Of a stretch of 64,000 nucleotides of DNA, positions 35,716 through 47,707 are shown piece after piece. Where the stretch lies: assembly GCA_026874595.1 (NCBI GenBank), contig CM049314.1, positions 32,577,229-32,641,228 of the forward strand, written 5' to 3'. Each line of letters opens with the position of its first letter. Position 1 is the stretch's first letter. A program made the position numbers and the translations under genes. The notes under the pieces are model-generated. The model was not told the origin of the DNA, did not search any database, and was given only the letters and a program-made list of their open reading frames with translations. Source of the DNA: Sipunculus nudus (lineage: Eukaryota > Annelida > Sipuncula > Golfingiida > Sipunculidae).

Positions 35716-36349
35716 AATGAAAAGAAGCGTGTGATATATACTGCCCTGTCACGAAACCGAACCTTCCATTTACGAAAGTGGATGAAAACGACTATGACTA
35801 GATGACGATATTACATTTCCTTTAATTATTTTGTTGAGCTGCATGTCTAATGACAATAAAACGGTTTTAAGGTTATTTATCGTCTGTAAGAGATTTTATT
35901 TCTATTTGTTTGGATATAAAAACAATAAACTGCTTTTGCAAGGTAAATATAGAAAACTGTAAAGAAATTTTACGATTTGCAAAAAAAAACTTGATATTTT
36001 ACATTGAATTTTTCCGAGAAAAAATGGTACTACGTTTTTTTTCAATTTCCATGCGGGCACAGCAACAATATATGTTGCCTCATTTCTTCAAGGATATCAC
36101 ACGGCAGATTATGACCTAATGACTGACTCAGATTTATCGTTTCAATGCATTGACCTTTGATGACCTTCTTTGATGACCTTGCATTAGGATACTGACCTTA
36201 ACAAAGTAAACACACAAAAATACTACGGAGTATAGGGATGCTAAATGGTGTCCTTAACAGATGTCTTTTCTGCATACGTTAAAAAAATGTTAAAAGTCAA
36301 TTATTTGTTTACCATGAATCAGCATAGAAAATTTGCCAACATGGATCTT
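35716..36349. other. Non-coding; nothing recognised
   Basis: AT-rich DNA with several TGACCTT motifs (36150-36200). Confidence 0.4.
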
Positions 36350-37365
36350 TATAGATTGATTTGGTTAAAAGATTTTAAATCGTGTATATGTTACCAGCTT
36401 TTCATTATGAAATTCCCATGCATTGGATAACAGCGGTGCCGATGAAGAGAAAACTTGCTAAAAACTTGCATAATCGGGGACACCCGGTTAAAACGGTCCA
36501 AATGGCCGAAACCGCAAGTACAAGGGCTTTGAGTCTCGGAGCAGTGTTGTTCACAGGATCGAGTTCGGCTCTCGAATGGCATGGCTGGGTCTCCGCTGCT
36601 GGAATCGGTGGAGGGAATGTAGGTTGCTTCTGGCTCTGTGGCTGTGGGTGCTGTAGCTTTCTAAAAAAAAAGGACAACGGCTCGAGATTTACGGTGGCGC
36701 CCTCTGCGGCTCCCTGCTTGGCTTGGCGTGGCACTGCGACTGTTGGCTCTGAGAACATGCTTAAGGAGCGCACAGGGCTGAGGTCTTGGCCGCAGCAACC
36801 TGTAGCTGCTCGATGAGCGTATACTTCTTTTGAGTTGAGTAAGATAACAGCGGAAAAATGAGAAAAAAAATATTATATATATCACTTATTTATTTTAAAT
36901 GGATTGCACAAATATCTATTATAACTAATCCAGGTACTCATCATGGCTCCGATGATGGCGTACGGTAGTCTGAATGGGCGGAGGAAACCGGAGAAAACCG
37001 ACGGCATTGGACGAGCATACAACCCACAACAAATATTAACAGCCATAACCTTGTTTCTGCACCTTGAAACTATAGGGGGGGGGGGGGGGGGGAATACAAC
37101 ATTTATGTTTATATTGATTCGGTTACAAACTTTGAAAGTATGTTTGTTGCCAGCTTATTTCATGAAAATAAAATGATAAATCAAATGACCCTGGAAAAAT
37201 AAAGAATTATAAAGTAATGACCTTGTTGTTTGACCTTGACACTGTAGAGAAAAAATGGGGTATGGATTTTTAGATTGATCTTCTTATAAGTTTTAAATAA
37301 TATCAGTTATCAGCTTTCTTCATGGAATTCCCACGGAATGACAACCGACCCTGGACTTTTATGCA
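36350..37365. repeat. Degenerate repeated block and a GC-rich island
   Basis: A block of about 80 bases occurs three times in one orientation (about 36350-36440, 37105-37190 and 37265-37360). It has TATAGATTGAT, a TTTTAAAT-type stretch, TTACCAGCTTTTCAT, and GAAATTCCCA in two of the copies. Between them 36470-36820 is GC-rich and open on both strands (plus 36382-36816; minus 36405-36773, Pro-rich then a hydrophobic stretch). Neither frame shows a known domain, so the island may be a decayed exon or part of a larger mobile element. A G run lies at 37076-37091. Confidence 0.35.
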
Positions 37366-37819
37366 CAACCACAGCAAATGCATGTTTTTCATAAATAAAT
37401 AAAAAAAATATATAAACCTTTATAAATTTATAAAAATTAAGAAAATAATTGAACAATTGTTAGACTACAACGCTCAGCTTGATCAGACGCCCCATTTAAG
37501 GCCAGAGCATATACATTTACAGAGCCAAACGCCATAACGAGAGGTTTATCAAGCTTGAATATGTCTGCATGCCTTCTGCATGGTTACTATATCTCTCCCT
37601 ATGTATGTCCTCATATTAAACAGGTCCTTATATTCATCCTCTACAAAAGTGCCATGATACTGGGTTAAATGAAATAATACCATGAAACTGAAAATATAAT
37701 TTCAGCTGTAATCAAGCATAAGTAGTGCCACCTTATGCTAATATAATAAAGTATACACGTGTCACCTGATCATCAGAATTTGTGACAAATAGGGTTGAGG
37801 TTATAATTTCGTTTTGAGA
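37366..37819. other. Non-coding; nothing recognised
   Basis: AT-rich spacer. Confidence 0.4.
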
Positions 37820-38058
37820 CTACTTGACCGGGCGGTACCACATGTCCTAGAGTTACCCAAGCCAAGTCTATACCGCACCTGCGGTTCCCAGGCATTATTA
37901 CCGAAAAACTCCTCGAAGACGCTCTCGTTTGTGCAGTACACGGCTATTGGGCACAGCCTTGCTATTAAGACTGCAGAGCGCTCATCCAGCAAGGGTGGGA
38001 GCCGACAATCTCACAACCTCCCGGCTTTGAGCCCTGTGTTCTATCCCTGGACAACAGA
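37820..38058 (-). mobile_element. tRNA-derived SINE, copy 3 (minus)
   Basis: The reverse complement reads through a tRNA-like head (CCAGGGATAGAACACAGGG and GGTTGTGAGATTGTCGG), then GATGAGCGCTCTGCAGTC, GCTGTGCCCAATAG and CACAAACGAGAGCG, parallel to 9797-10060. On the plus strand the short GGGGCGGATCC element follows the head end at once (38060), so one may have inserted next to the other. Confidence 0.7.
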
Positions 38059-38059
38059 A

Positions 38060-38224
38060 AAGGGGCGGATCCAGAATTGAGGGGAAGGTCAGGTCCGGAA
38101 AGGGGGGGGGGGGGGGGTCAGGCCAAAGAATGGTCTAACACTTAAGTTTAGGTTGCTTCGGCTGAAAAGGGGCAGGTCCGGACCCCCTGGACCCCCCCCC
38201 CCCCCCCCCCCAGGATCCGCTTTT
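38060..38224 (-). mobile_element. GCGGATCC-ended short element, copy 2
   Basis: The ends are AGGGGCGGATCCAGAATT and CCAGGATCCGCTTTT. Inside are a G run (38101-38117), CTTCGGCTGAAAAGGGGCAG, and a C run (38190-38211). The reverse complement aligns with 33072-33256. The end-to-end pattern GGGGCGGATCC..GGATCCGCYCC fits a small TIR element. Confidence 0.65.
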
Positions 38225-40887
38225 GACAGAAGCTGGTCAAATGTCTAAATGAAAGAATTTAAGTAATTTTAGGTAAGCATGAACATTGGGCAATGTAATG
38301 GGAAACCTAAATTCCTGCATTGTGACAAATTTTGGTTTTGAAGTATTGACAGTTGTTATTCCGGTTGACAGTCTGTACCATATTTCTTAGCGTGAAGCAA
38401 TTTATTGTGATCAAGATTCATGTAGACACACCGAGTGACATCGTGTTTGCTAGAGAGATGTTTTGCACGTTTGTGTAAGAGTACTGATTCACAGCGAATA
38501 ATATCTGTCGGAATTGCAGTTTTTGTCGCCCTGTTATTGGTGGATTTACAGCTGTATACACGAACAGCATAGGGTTCAACAACCTCGCAGCCACTGTATA
38601 CGATTATTCAGCTGCGCCACAATGCGGACACTGATGCAAATACCAACAGAATAACCACTGTTTGACCACTTTATGCAATATATGACGATTTTAAAATTAA
38701 TTCTATGGTATGATCTGGAATGATAAAACTTTCATACACAAAAATGTTTGTAAAAATAAATACACGTTTTTACATTTTGAGAGCGGATCTGCATAATTCT
38801 TAATTAATGTAACAGATGCCCTGAATAAGAATAAACAAAAAGCTGCAGTGTGAAGTTTTTTTTTTTTAATCTGAGCGCAATCGATGATTAAATTCAAATA
38901 TCGGATATATATATATTTATATAAATATTTTTTTTATTTTCGAACCTTTTTACTCCATTTGACTCTTTTCATTTATATTTTGCCATTTTTAACCTATTCG
39001 AATCCCTATTAGTCGGGTCCCCGTCATTTGCCGAAATTGGGGCCAATTAATCTAATGATTAATTGCAGTTGGACACTCTTATTTATTCATGCCTTTGAGT
39101 GCGTGCACAGAAAAACATTCGGTGGTTATTGCATCTATTTCGGCGCTCAGGGTCATTTGCGTACTATTTCCTGCCTGCGTCTAGGGAACTTCGAAATTAA
39201 TATGGCGCTGGAAATGCTCCAGTTGCGGTTGAACCCGCTGCACTGGCCAGCTCTGGTTATAACTTGGCCTAATTCCGTCTTGCTACGGGGTTTTTTGTCA
39301 GGCGACCCGAGCTGCCGCAAAACACAGTGGATCGACTTCACTCAGAGCGAGGGCAATGAACTACTTTACATTCCTACCAGTCAACACAAGGTTAGAAAAA
39401 AAAGTCGCTCATAAAATACACAAACTGTCAGCAAGAGTACATTGACCCGGCACCGAGGCTCTCCCCAAGTAAGTGGGACAGCCACAGATCATTCACTCGG
39501 TCAACGTCCGCCTCACGAGTGCCGTCAGTGTGCACGCCTTCCTCTTAACTGAACAAGGTGACTCGCCGGCCTTGACCCCCTCCGGTAAATGACCCCCTTT
39601 TATTCGCCCCGTCTTCGTCTTGGTTCTTTTAGACTGGGAAGCGTAAATAACCAGTCGATTTGGCTCGCGAGCTCATCAAACGCTGCTACTCCTATACAAT
39701 TACAAACGTCGATATTTGTTTTACAGATCCAGCGCTGGGCTAAACTATTTTACCCGCATGAACCTCGGGTACATTGAAGTAGGTTCATACATGTGTAATA
39801 TAAATAGGTTTAGTTTAGTGGGTACATCAACGTGTGGTCGAAAAACAGCTCTGTCAACAATAGCGAAGTGCAGAGATAATCGAGATGTATTGCGATTGGA
39901 GGGAAAATATACCTGCCGCGGTTATATAAATTCACAAATTCTCCGCAAGAATAAATTTATGTAAGACCCATCGCCGCGAGTGCAAAGGAGTCGCTCGGCT
40001 CCGCCTTCACTAGTTAGTGATCGCACGCAGATAGTCGGACACTCGCTGAACCGCACGTTGGTCTGTTAAACCGATGCTAATGTCGTAATGTTTGACAGGG
40101 TTCAAACATGGGGACAAACTGCTACTGATAACACGTGGAGATTATATACGGATCGCCAAGCGTGTTGTGGTTGATCGTAATCCAGTGCAATAGCTCTCGG
40201 ATTGTATGACATTTGGATACCACACGTGGACTTGCATGTAACCAAGTCGCCGGACAGCGTGAGCTGGATACTAGTATACATATACATTTCTGCATGGGAG
40301 AGGCCTACAGCAAAGGTAAGCTCATTTGTCAGATACTCGGGTTGTATTTTTTCCCCTTAAACAGTATTTTTTTCTCTCGTCGAATGTATTTACATTCCCG
40401 TATTATTATATGATAACCATAATACAACAATTAAGATTTTTAAAACTGTTTATGTACAAAATACGTCCAACAAGACAGCACAGATTTCGCGCAGCTTTTA
40501 TATTTTATATTATTTTTTTTATATTTTTGTGTGTGCGCGGAATCATTGTTCGAGTAAGGGTTTTCGTTTAAGCACTTTAAAGGTTTCATTTTCAATTGAA
40601 AAATATAAAATCAACCCACTTTTTATATTTCTTTGAGATGAATTTGTGTTGGTTATATAGATCTATGGTTGTTCGTTTTATCTTAATCTGGTGAATGTCC
40701 ACTTGTCAGACAGACTTTTTAGTAAGAGTTTGTTTACAAATACATGGAGCCATTTTTACAGAGACTAAACCGAACGTTGAAAGAGGATTAATAATGCTGT
40801 GTTAAAATGAAAGATGAAATGTCTCAGTCGTAACAGCTGGCGGACTGTGCGCGTATTTTATGTAATCAAGCTTTAATATTTATTTAC
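38225..40887. other. Non-coding; GC-richer 39.0-40.3 kb, possible first exon
   Basis: 39020-40320 is less AT-rich than its surroundings. A 128-codon plus-strand frame (39028-39414) has no recognised domain. At 40294 an ATG encodes MGEAYSK and meets a donor-like CAAAGGTAAGC at about 40314. MGxxxS is the form of an N-myristoylation signal, so a short first coding exon is conceivable, but there is no partner exon. An acceptor-like TTTGTTTTACAG ends near 39726. Confidence 0.3.
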
Positions 40888-40951
40888 CTTGATTGCTAAG
40901 TGCGAAATCATGGTGAAAACCTTTTATCAGGCGGATGGTTTCAATAATAAC
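40888..40951 (-). CDS. Candidate internal exon (unidentified protein)
   Basis: On the minus strand a pyrimidine-rich acceptor (GGCTTTCTTTCTGGGCAG) precedes a 64-base open segment encoding VIIETIRLIKGFHHDFALSN, followed by CAAG and a GTAAAT donor. Composition and splice sites are exon-like, but the product is not recognised and no neighbouring exon was found. The adjoining minus-strand frame continues upstream through the acceptor, so this could equally be chance. Confidence 0.2.
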
Positions 40952-41494
40952 CTGCCCAGAAAGAAAGCCGGTAAGATGACAGTTCATAAGGAAACGTACC
41001 TTCAACCGAATAAATGGTGCAATAACCGGGACAAGGCGAAAGTCGTACCTTAATAATAGCCCCACTTGAAAGAATGCCTAGTAAAGGTAAACAGAGAAAA
41101 AAATGTAAACAAACGCGCAAAAAAAGAACACAATAACACCTGGTGCATATATATTTTCTGTTATGTGAGGATATAGTAATGGGGTCATATCAGTTCCATC
41201 AACCAGAACCATTCTATTTTAAGCGAAAGTCGGTGGCCATAACGGGACATAACTGGTATGTAAATGTCAAATCGCAAGGTGACCCCGACCAACCTGTCAA
41301 TGACCCCTACAGCCCTCAGGTCACCGAGGGAATGAATGCAAGGAGGAACCGAAAGATCGGTTGACAAAAATGAGGGACAATAATAACAATAAAAAAAACT
41401 TGGTTATTTAATGTCTCATGTTCCTTTGTGTGTAAATGTAGTTAGTGCATGTATTTTTTTTATAATATATATTTGTAAATATAAGTAGACATGT

Positions 41495-41545
<51 letters not shown>

Positions 41546-42094
41546 TTAATGTTTATATATATGCATATGTATATATATATATATATATAAATATATTAAT
41601 TTGCAAGCTTATTATCATTAATTTGAGAGAATGTGAGAGGGATCGAGTCATTGTTCGTAGGTTTGTTCTTCGTACTTCAGAAGGTCCACCGGTCCATGTC
41701 CACCACAGCCTCTTAACTTTAAGGCAAAAAACAAAAATATATATATATATAAATAAATATTTCGATATATTAATTAATTTTTTAACAAAAGTTCAGGGAT
41801 TGTGTGTGTTTTTCTTCCCCAAACTTTAGATATTTACTGAGTCCCGTACGCAAATTCTAAACTGCAAAATAATTAAGAATTATTTTTTTTATTACCTTAT
41901 ATTTACCTCGTTCAGCAGTGTTTTGTTTATTATTGATTTCATAATGATCTGTACTTCTTCTCAGTAAATTCAGTGTGTGTCCTTCAGGGTTGGGTGAAAA
42001 TTTTGGTTAGGGAGGAGCTTTTAGTTTATTTATTAATTTAATCTATTTATCCATAAATTAATTATCAATTCATTATATATTGTAATTAATTATT
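40952..42094. other. Non-coding; (TA)n
   Basis: (TA)n tracts lie at about 41499-41542 and 41571-41588, with a shorter one at 41736-41750. No gene. Confidence 0.5.
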
Positions 42095-42973
42095 TGTCAA
42101 CAGAGAACTGTGACTTAGCTATTTTTATTGCATGTTCAAGTAAGGAATATAACCAGATGATTGTTGTGGAAATTTATTGTACTCTAATATGGAGTATATT
42201 GTTTAGATGTTAGCGTGAGATATTAGTTTAGAGAACCAAAGTTTTTCATTTGATGTTAATTTTAGTATAGTTTTAATTCCTTTGGAACCGATTCATGTCT
42301 AGACGTTTCCTACAGCAACATTGGTAATTGTAGACATCAAAGGCAACACACCTGCTTATTTGCTTTTTCTTATGGTTTGCTCTCTGGTGGCGTGTCTATT
42401 TTAGTATTCATGCAGTTAATGACAAGCTGTAATAATACTGTGAGATGATTTGTCACAAGACGGTCAGGACTTGGACGTCAGCAGGCGTATATAAGGCAAT
42501 GGTTAACAGGAACTCTTTACAATCGCCTGGGTCAGATCGCCAGTTAGGTGTAGTCAGACAAGGGCAATGTATACACGAAACGCGGGTACTGAATATTGTT
42601 TGTGCGGGGGTATATTAAGGCACTGAGTGCTAGATGAATTCAGGAGACATCGGCAGTGAAACACATTTCTTCAGTGTTCCTACAGAGTAGGCTCTGAGCC
42701 TATCTGTCAGTGCTTTTTGGACTGCCTTGAAGGGAGAGAAGGGAGAGCGCGTACTTCAGAGAAAGACAGTGTTGATTAGTGAAGCGCTGGCGAGATGCTG
42801 TGTATATGTACAGTTAGGGCGGACTGAGCTGTAGGAGCTTACATTCCAATGTTATTTGTGCGCGTTGGTCATGTGATCGGGAGCTGTGTAAACAAGTGAA
42901 ACTTCGTGTGTAGTGTACTTAGAGAAGTAATCAGGACTTAGTGTTTTTGTTTGATTATGTGAACTCTTGTGGT

Positions 42974-43024
<51 letters not shown>

Positions 43025-43176
43025 GTGGAACACCTCTCCAGATATGTATATTATTATAATTGTTATTGTTTTCTTTACTCATGTCTAATTCATCTTTTGG
43101 AGTGTATGTGTGAGTTTCAGCCGGTTTGGTTTAACGTTTAAAAGAACCTGGATCTCCAGTCCTTCGGGGTGTGACA
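42095..43176 (+). mobile_element. Solo LTR with 5-bp target-site duplication
   Basis: The element starts TGTCAACAG and ends GGGGTGTGACA, giving TGTCA/TGACA inverted ends. It is flanked on both sides by TTATT (42090-42094 and 43177-43181). A TATA box-like TATATAA sits at 42488-42494. The 1082 bases align with the minus-strand LTR at 8671-9534 over the full length. A (TA)n tract at 42977-43022 is private to this copy and explains part of the size difference. No primer-binding site, gag or pol follows, so it is a solo LTR left by recombination. A Ty3/gypsy origin is likely from the ends but cannot be proved without pol. Confidence 0.85.
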
Positions 43177-43323
43177 TTATTTATAAATTTAAGAGGTTCA
43201 CAACGCCAGGAAAGGGAGGAGTTGAGCTTAACATTCAGGGTATAACATCGCAGCATAGGTATTTTAGGTATACTGCATCTGGATTTTATTACTGCTTTTT
43301 TGGTTTAAATCACGCTCAGCCTG

Positions 43324-43329
<6 letters not shown>

Positions 43330-43386
<57 letters not shown>
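43330..43386. repeat. (TA)n microsatellite
   Basis: About 57 bases of TA, directly after GCCTGAGGGA. Confidence 0.95.
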
Positions 43387-43387
<1 letters not shown>

Positions 43388-43734
43388 CATATTTGTTGTT
43401 TGATTAAATAATTCACGCTGAGCATTTGCTTTGCTAGTATCGCTCCCGTAGGGCTTCGACGTTTCCAATATAATTAAATCAGCCCTAGACTTGCCTTAAA
43501 GCCAGAATCTGATAGCTCTGACGTCACGCTTACTCCAGAAAGCAGGAAGGCTAGCACATTTTGCGTGCCCCAGGTACTGTTTTCATAGACACGCCAGCTT
43601 GGCAACTGCATCCATAAAATGTACACGTGGCAAATTTACTTCAGGTTCTCAAATCCCGCTGTTTGCTAGACATAACCCTCTAAAAATTATCAAAAAAGTT
43701 GGCAGTGTTAACAGGGCCAGTCTGTCTTTCGGTC

Positions 43735-43960
43735 AGTCAGTGTGTCTGTCTGTCTTCAACATTCACTCATTTTACACATTCATGGTAAATATATGTACGG
43801 AACCTAACACACACTCTCTCTCTGTCTTTCTCATATGCACAGATCTGGTAAATGTATATTCATAATTTCCATCTCTGCATGTCTGTCTCTCACTTTCTCT
43901 GACGTACACATGGTAAATACATGTGCCTATAATCTCTCTCGCTCACACACACGTACACAC
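43735..43960. repeat. Degenerate 65-75 bp tandem repeat, pyrimidine-rich
   Basis: The phrase (C)ATGGTAAATAYATGT, or CTGGTAAATGTATAT, recurs near 43782, 43845 and 43911, each time separated by CTCTCTCT/GTCTGTCT-rich sequence. Three loose units are visible. Low coding potential. Confidence 0.55.
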
Positions 43961-44073
43961 ATATTTATATATTTATTTATATATAAAGAGGGAAGGATGT
44001 CAATGCCATCTGGCGTAAGGCTAGAGCCAATTAGAACAAGCTAAACCATTCACTACTCCATTCCTGATGACAC

Positions 44074-44648
44074 TTGTTGATCATGTGACCTAGACTGGTA
44101 CCCCGCTCTATTATGGCACCGCTGCTCTAGGCCAATCATAGAGACGGGCGTACAACGCCATCTTCTGGACTCCCGGCAGACTGGTTCCAACTCAAGTATG
44201 ATTTATGTATGATAAATATAAGCATTTCGCTTGCTCAGAGAAGTTGTCAAAGTTGGCTGTACATTTCTTGTGACATTTATGATTAGATTAATAGATATTG
44301 ATAATAAACCAATGCCACGTACAGTGGAATATCAAATATTCAGTAGGCCTATATCGTATCATCTATACATCCATCAGTCAATCTTTGTGCAACAACTTAT
44401 TTTTCAATATTTGGAAACTATAAATAACTAAAGAAAGTAATTTTATAAGAAATCTTCACGGATAACCAGCCAGGATCGCGTGAACGTCCATGACAATCGG
44501 TATGAGCGTGCAGACTGGAGTTGGAACCAGTCTACAGGTAGATCAGGAGTTGCAAGTGGGAGTACTTAAGATGGCGTTGTACGCCTGTCTCTATGCTTGG
44601 CTGAGGGCCTTAATAGAGCAGAGTACCAGTCTACATGTGACCAACAGC
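44074..44648. mobile_element. Inverted-repeat element, arms about 120 bp
   Basis: The left arm (44074-44195) and the reverse complement of the right arm (about 44504-44648) share TAGACTGGTAC, GCTCTATTA, CATAGAGACRGGCGTACAAC, GCCATCTT and AGACTGGTTCCAACTC. The 300-base interior is AT-rich and carries no transposase. MITE or foldback type. Confidence 0.75.
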
Positions 44649-44849
44649 GGATAGCACTGAACCCTTGAGGAGCATTCGGAATACCTCGGCCGGTCGTTGC
44701 CGAAATGATTGGAAGCCAGCGGATTCGGCCGAGGTGTTCCGAGTGTCTCGGGCAGCTCAGATTCACACTGCGCAGATTCGGACTCACCAGAGCACGACTC
44801 TGCTGTTCAGGGTTTATTGACGTCACAATCTGATCCTCATAATGCACCG

Positions 44850-45140
44850 CGGCTTCTACATACACCAGCGGCGTAGGGAAAAGTGTAATTAAGAGAGCAA
44901 ATAACATAAAATTGGTGTTTTTTTATGATAAGGACTTCACGGAATAAGTAATAAATATGTAAGCGTACACATCTGAAAATTAATAAAGGTTTTTACTTGA
45001 AATATAACAGATTTTGGTGTAAAGGTTTGACATGTGGGGAATTGTAGTGTAGTGTTCCCATGGTGCACATCAGGAAGAGATTCAGGCTGAAACGTCCTCT
45101 GGCGGAAGGTTGCGTGGCTCATATTGTGTTGAACGATGTT
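44850..45140 (+). repeat. Dispersed repeat R2, copy 2
   Basis: It aligns with 14621-14985 through GGCTTCTACATACACCAGCG, AATTGGTGTTTTTT, AAGGACTTCACGGAATAAG and ATATGTAAGC. The last part (CCTCTGGCGGAAGGTTGCG) is specific to this copy. Confidence 0.5.
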
Positions 45141-46324
45141 AAACGTTCAAGTATGATTTGAGGTGAACGCTTCAGGCTATGACATTGACCTGTGCCGGGC
45201 TGTCCTCTGTCACTTTAATGTAAGTGATCGACCTGTGGTCACCCCGCCGGCCCAGACAGCTCAGGGCCCAGTCATGTGAATGACCCCAGACAAAGGGTTG
45301 TGTGACCGACACCCCGGACCCAAGGTTAACGAAGGGAGTCGTATTCACTAGAGCAGTGGTAACATATCTGATATTGTTAGTTAAATATAGAAAATAAGAG
45401 GCCTGTGTATGAGTCAGCGCGCATGGACACGCATATGCACAGAGGTGTATACAAATACTACGGTAGGGTACTTATTCGCCTGGTTAAATTATCGCGATAT
45501 TCGCTTGTTCTTTGTTTTGCGAGTTTTCTTTTTCCGCGATTATATATACCATATAACTAAAACAACCACACAGAGTGTATCCATTATTAATAATAAATAT
45601 TATATAAACATTAAATTATATATATAAAATATAAAATTATATCAAATAATATATATATGCGCAAGTCTTTGCATGTTCATCGGGGCCCATAGGGAACATC
45701 GAACTTAATGTGAATTAACGGCGGATAATTTGAAAGACAGGATATCATAGGATATTTAAAATATTAATCTTTGATTTACGGGAAACATAAAAGCTCTGTC
45801 ATGTATTTTTATATCAATCTATCACTTTTCGACTTCCCTTCGATGATGCTTTGGGCTTCTATTCGCGAAGGCTTTATTTTCATAATGATTTCTCTTTCTC
45901 CAATATCACGAAGTTGAAAACCTCGCGAACAAAAGGGCAACCCAAGTATACAATTATGATATGTCTACTGTATAGAAGGTCACTTGTTCGATTCCCGATA
46001 AAGCCTTTTAAGGAAACACAAACCTAAGATCTTTAGATAATCTCTCATATACTTAATATATATGTTACAATAATTTTCAGTAATTCATATTCTTTTTCAC
46101 GATCGCTCAGTATTCACTCAGTACACAACGAAAAGAAAAAGTTGACGTTTCATATGATACATGTATACCACATTTGCTCCAATCAATATTCGTGGTCTTA
46201 TTACACGAGAAAACAATAAAAACGGCTGTTTTTCCCCCTGTTGGAATCTAGTACATGCAATAATGTACTCCAGTACTAAAAATAACACAGGTTCTTGGAA
46301 TAGAAAAAAAATCTAGAGTTCTCA

Positions 46325-46375
<51 letters not shown>

Positions 46376-46511
46376 CATGATATACGTCCATTCTCTAAAT
46401 GTTGTATATAAAACAATGCAAAATTGGTCCATTTTCCATACCTTTAAGAATTCTTATAGGGAAAATGCGAATGTCATAGCACAAATAAGCAACTTAACCA
46501 AGGACCTGTGT
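45141..46511. other. Non-coding; (TA)n at 46326-46370
   Basis: There is a GC-rich pocket at 45190-45330 without a protein-like frame, then AT-rich DNA and a 45-base (TA)n tract. Confidence 0.5.
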
Positions 46512-46745
46512 TTATACGCCCGTCATATGACGAGAGTGTATAATGCATGGTAAACCCACCGTCCGTCCGTTAACTTTAAGTGTCGCCGCGATAACTTACC
46601 GGCGCTTCGATGGATTTTCACGAAACTCGCAATAACTACTTGCCATCTAATTATCTCGCCCGAGTTCGATTTTTTTGGCAAAATCCACGCATATTTATTA
46701 TATTTAAAAAAGTCACGGGTCACAAGGCCACTTTGCTTATATACA
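46512..46745 (+). mobile_element. Helitron-like element head with CGTCATATGACG hairpin
   Basis: TATACGCCCGTCATATGACG forms a palindrome (core 46521-46532). It is followed by CCGTCCGTCCGTTAACTTT and later GTCACGGGTCACAAGG. This is the same layout as the other heads: hairpin, GTCCGTC block, then receptor-like half sites. The 3' end was not found. Confidence 0.45.
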
Positions 46746-47707
46746 CAGAAAGGTCAGACTTTCCATTTTGTCGGGCACATTAAAATGTACCATGGCTGAT
46801 GACGGAATTTATAAAGCAGCAAGCGACCTGGAATGTTTTATTGGTGCATTTTACGTAAAGGATGCCTAATAAAATTTGTTCAAATTTCTAATCATATTAA
46901 CTTTGAACGGTACGTTGGTTTGTGTGCCACGTTTGTCTTGTATTTTTAATAAACCATGTCACGATTTCCAAGGTATCCGCGCCCATTACAGAACTTTCAC
47001 TTCATTACAGATCCCATCATATTTTGACTTAATAAAGCAGACGCGAAAAGCATGACAGGTATCAGATATATATTTATAATTAATGTAAGAGGAACAATCA
47101 GTTGTACCGAAAAGCAGGAGTCAACGACACCGCGGTCGTCGTCCCGGCTATTTATGGAGTGCTTATAAATATATCAACAACGACCTGAAGTTGTCTTTTA
47201 TCAAGCAAAGACAATAGTTCCAAAACGAGGACAGTACACAGTCTTTTAATATCAGCTGATAACGCTCGACGGCGGACCTATATTTAAAGCGTATCTCTGT
47301 ATATCACCGCATGCTTTCTCTTTTTTAGATAGATTGTACCGTGTATGCATGTTATCAATGCGTTCGAACGGACTTTTTTTCGCACCCAGAAAATTCATGT
47401 TCTTTTCAATTTAAACATAGGCTCTGAAAATAACAGCATATCCTAATATAACTTTACTAGAGTCATCCATTCAATCAATATGAATAAATTATGATATTAA
47501 AATCCCGGGGGGGGGGGCATGTCCGCACTTTTAGATTGCTTATGTAAATATCTCAGGTGTGCTGCCACGTTGACTTAGGCCTGTGAATTGCTAAGGGGTC
47601 TTTGATTCAATTCGATCATCGATTATTGCCTGTCGATTCGATTCTCAATTCGATTATTGTGTACAGTCACAATATTCTGTTAGAAATGTATATCTTCTAA
47701 CAGTTTT
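46746..47707. other. Non-coding; nothing recognised
   Basis: It contains a G run at about 47505-47517 and a TCGATTCGATT-rich stretch at 47605-47660. Confidence 0.4.

Noticed and set aside
39028-39414. 128-codon plus-strand frame
   Set aside because: Unbiased length for a GC-richer patch, no domain, and the opposite strand is also open in part.
43177-43260. Primer-binding site and gag start after the plus-strand LTR
   Set aside because: No tRNA-complementary run follows, and the TTATT duplication shows that the insertion ends there.
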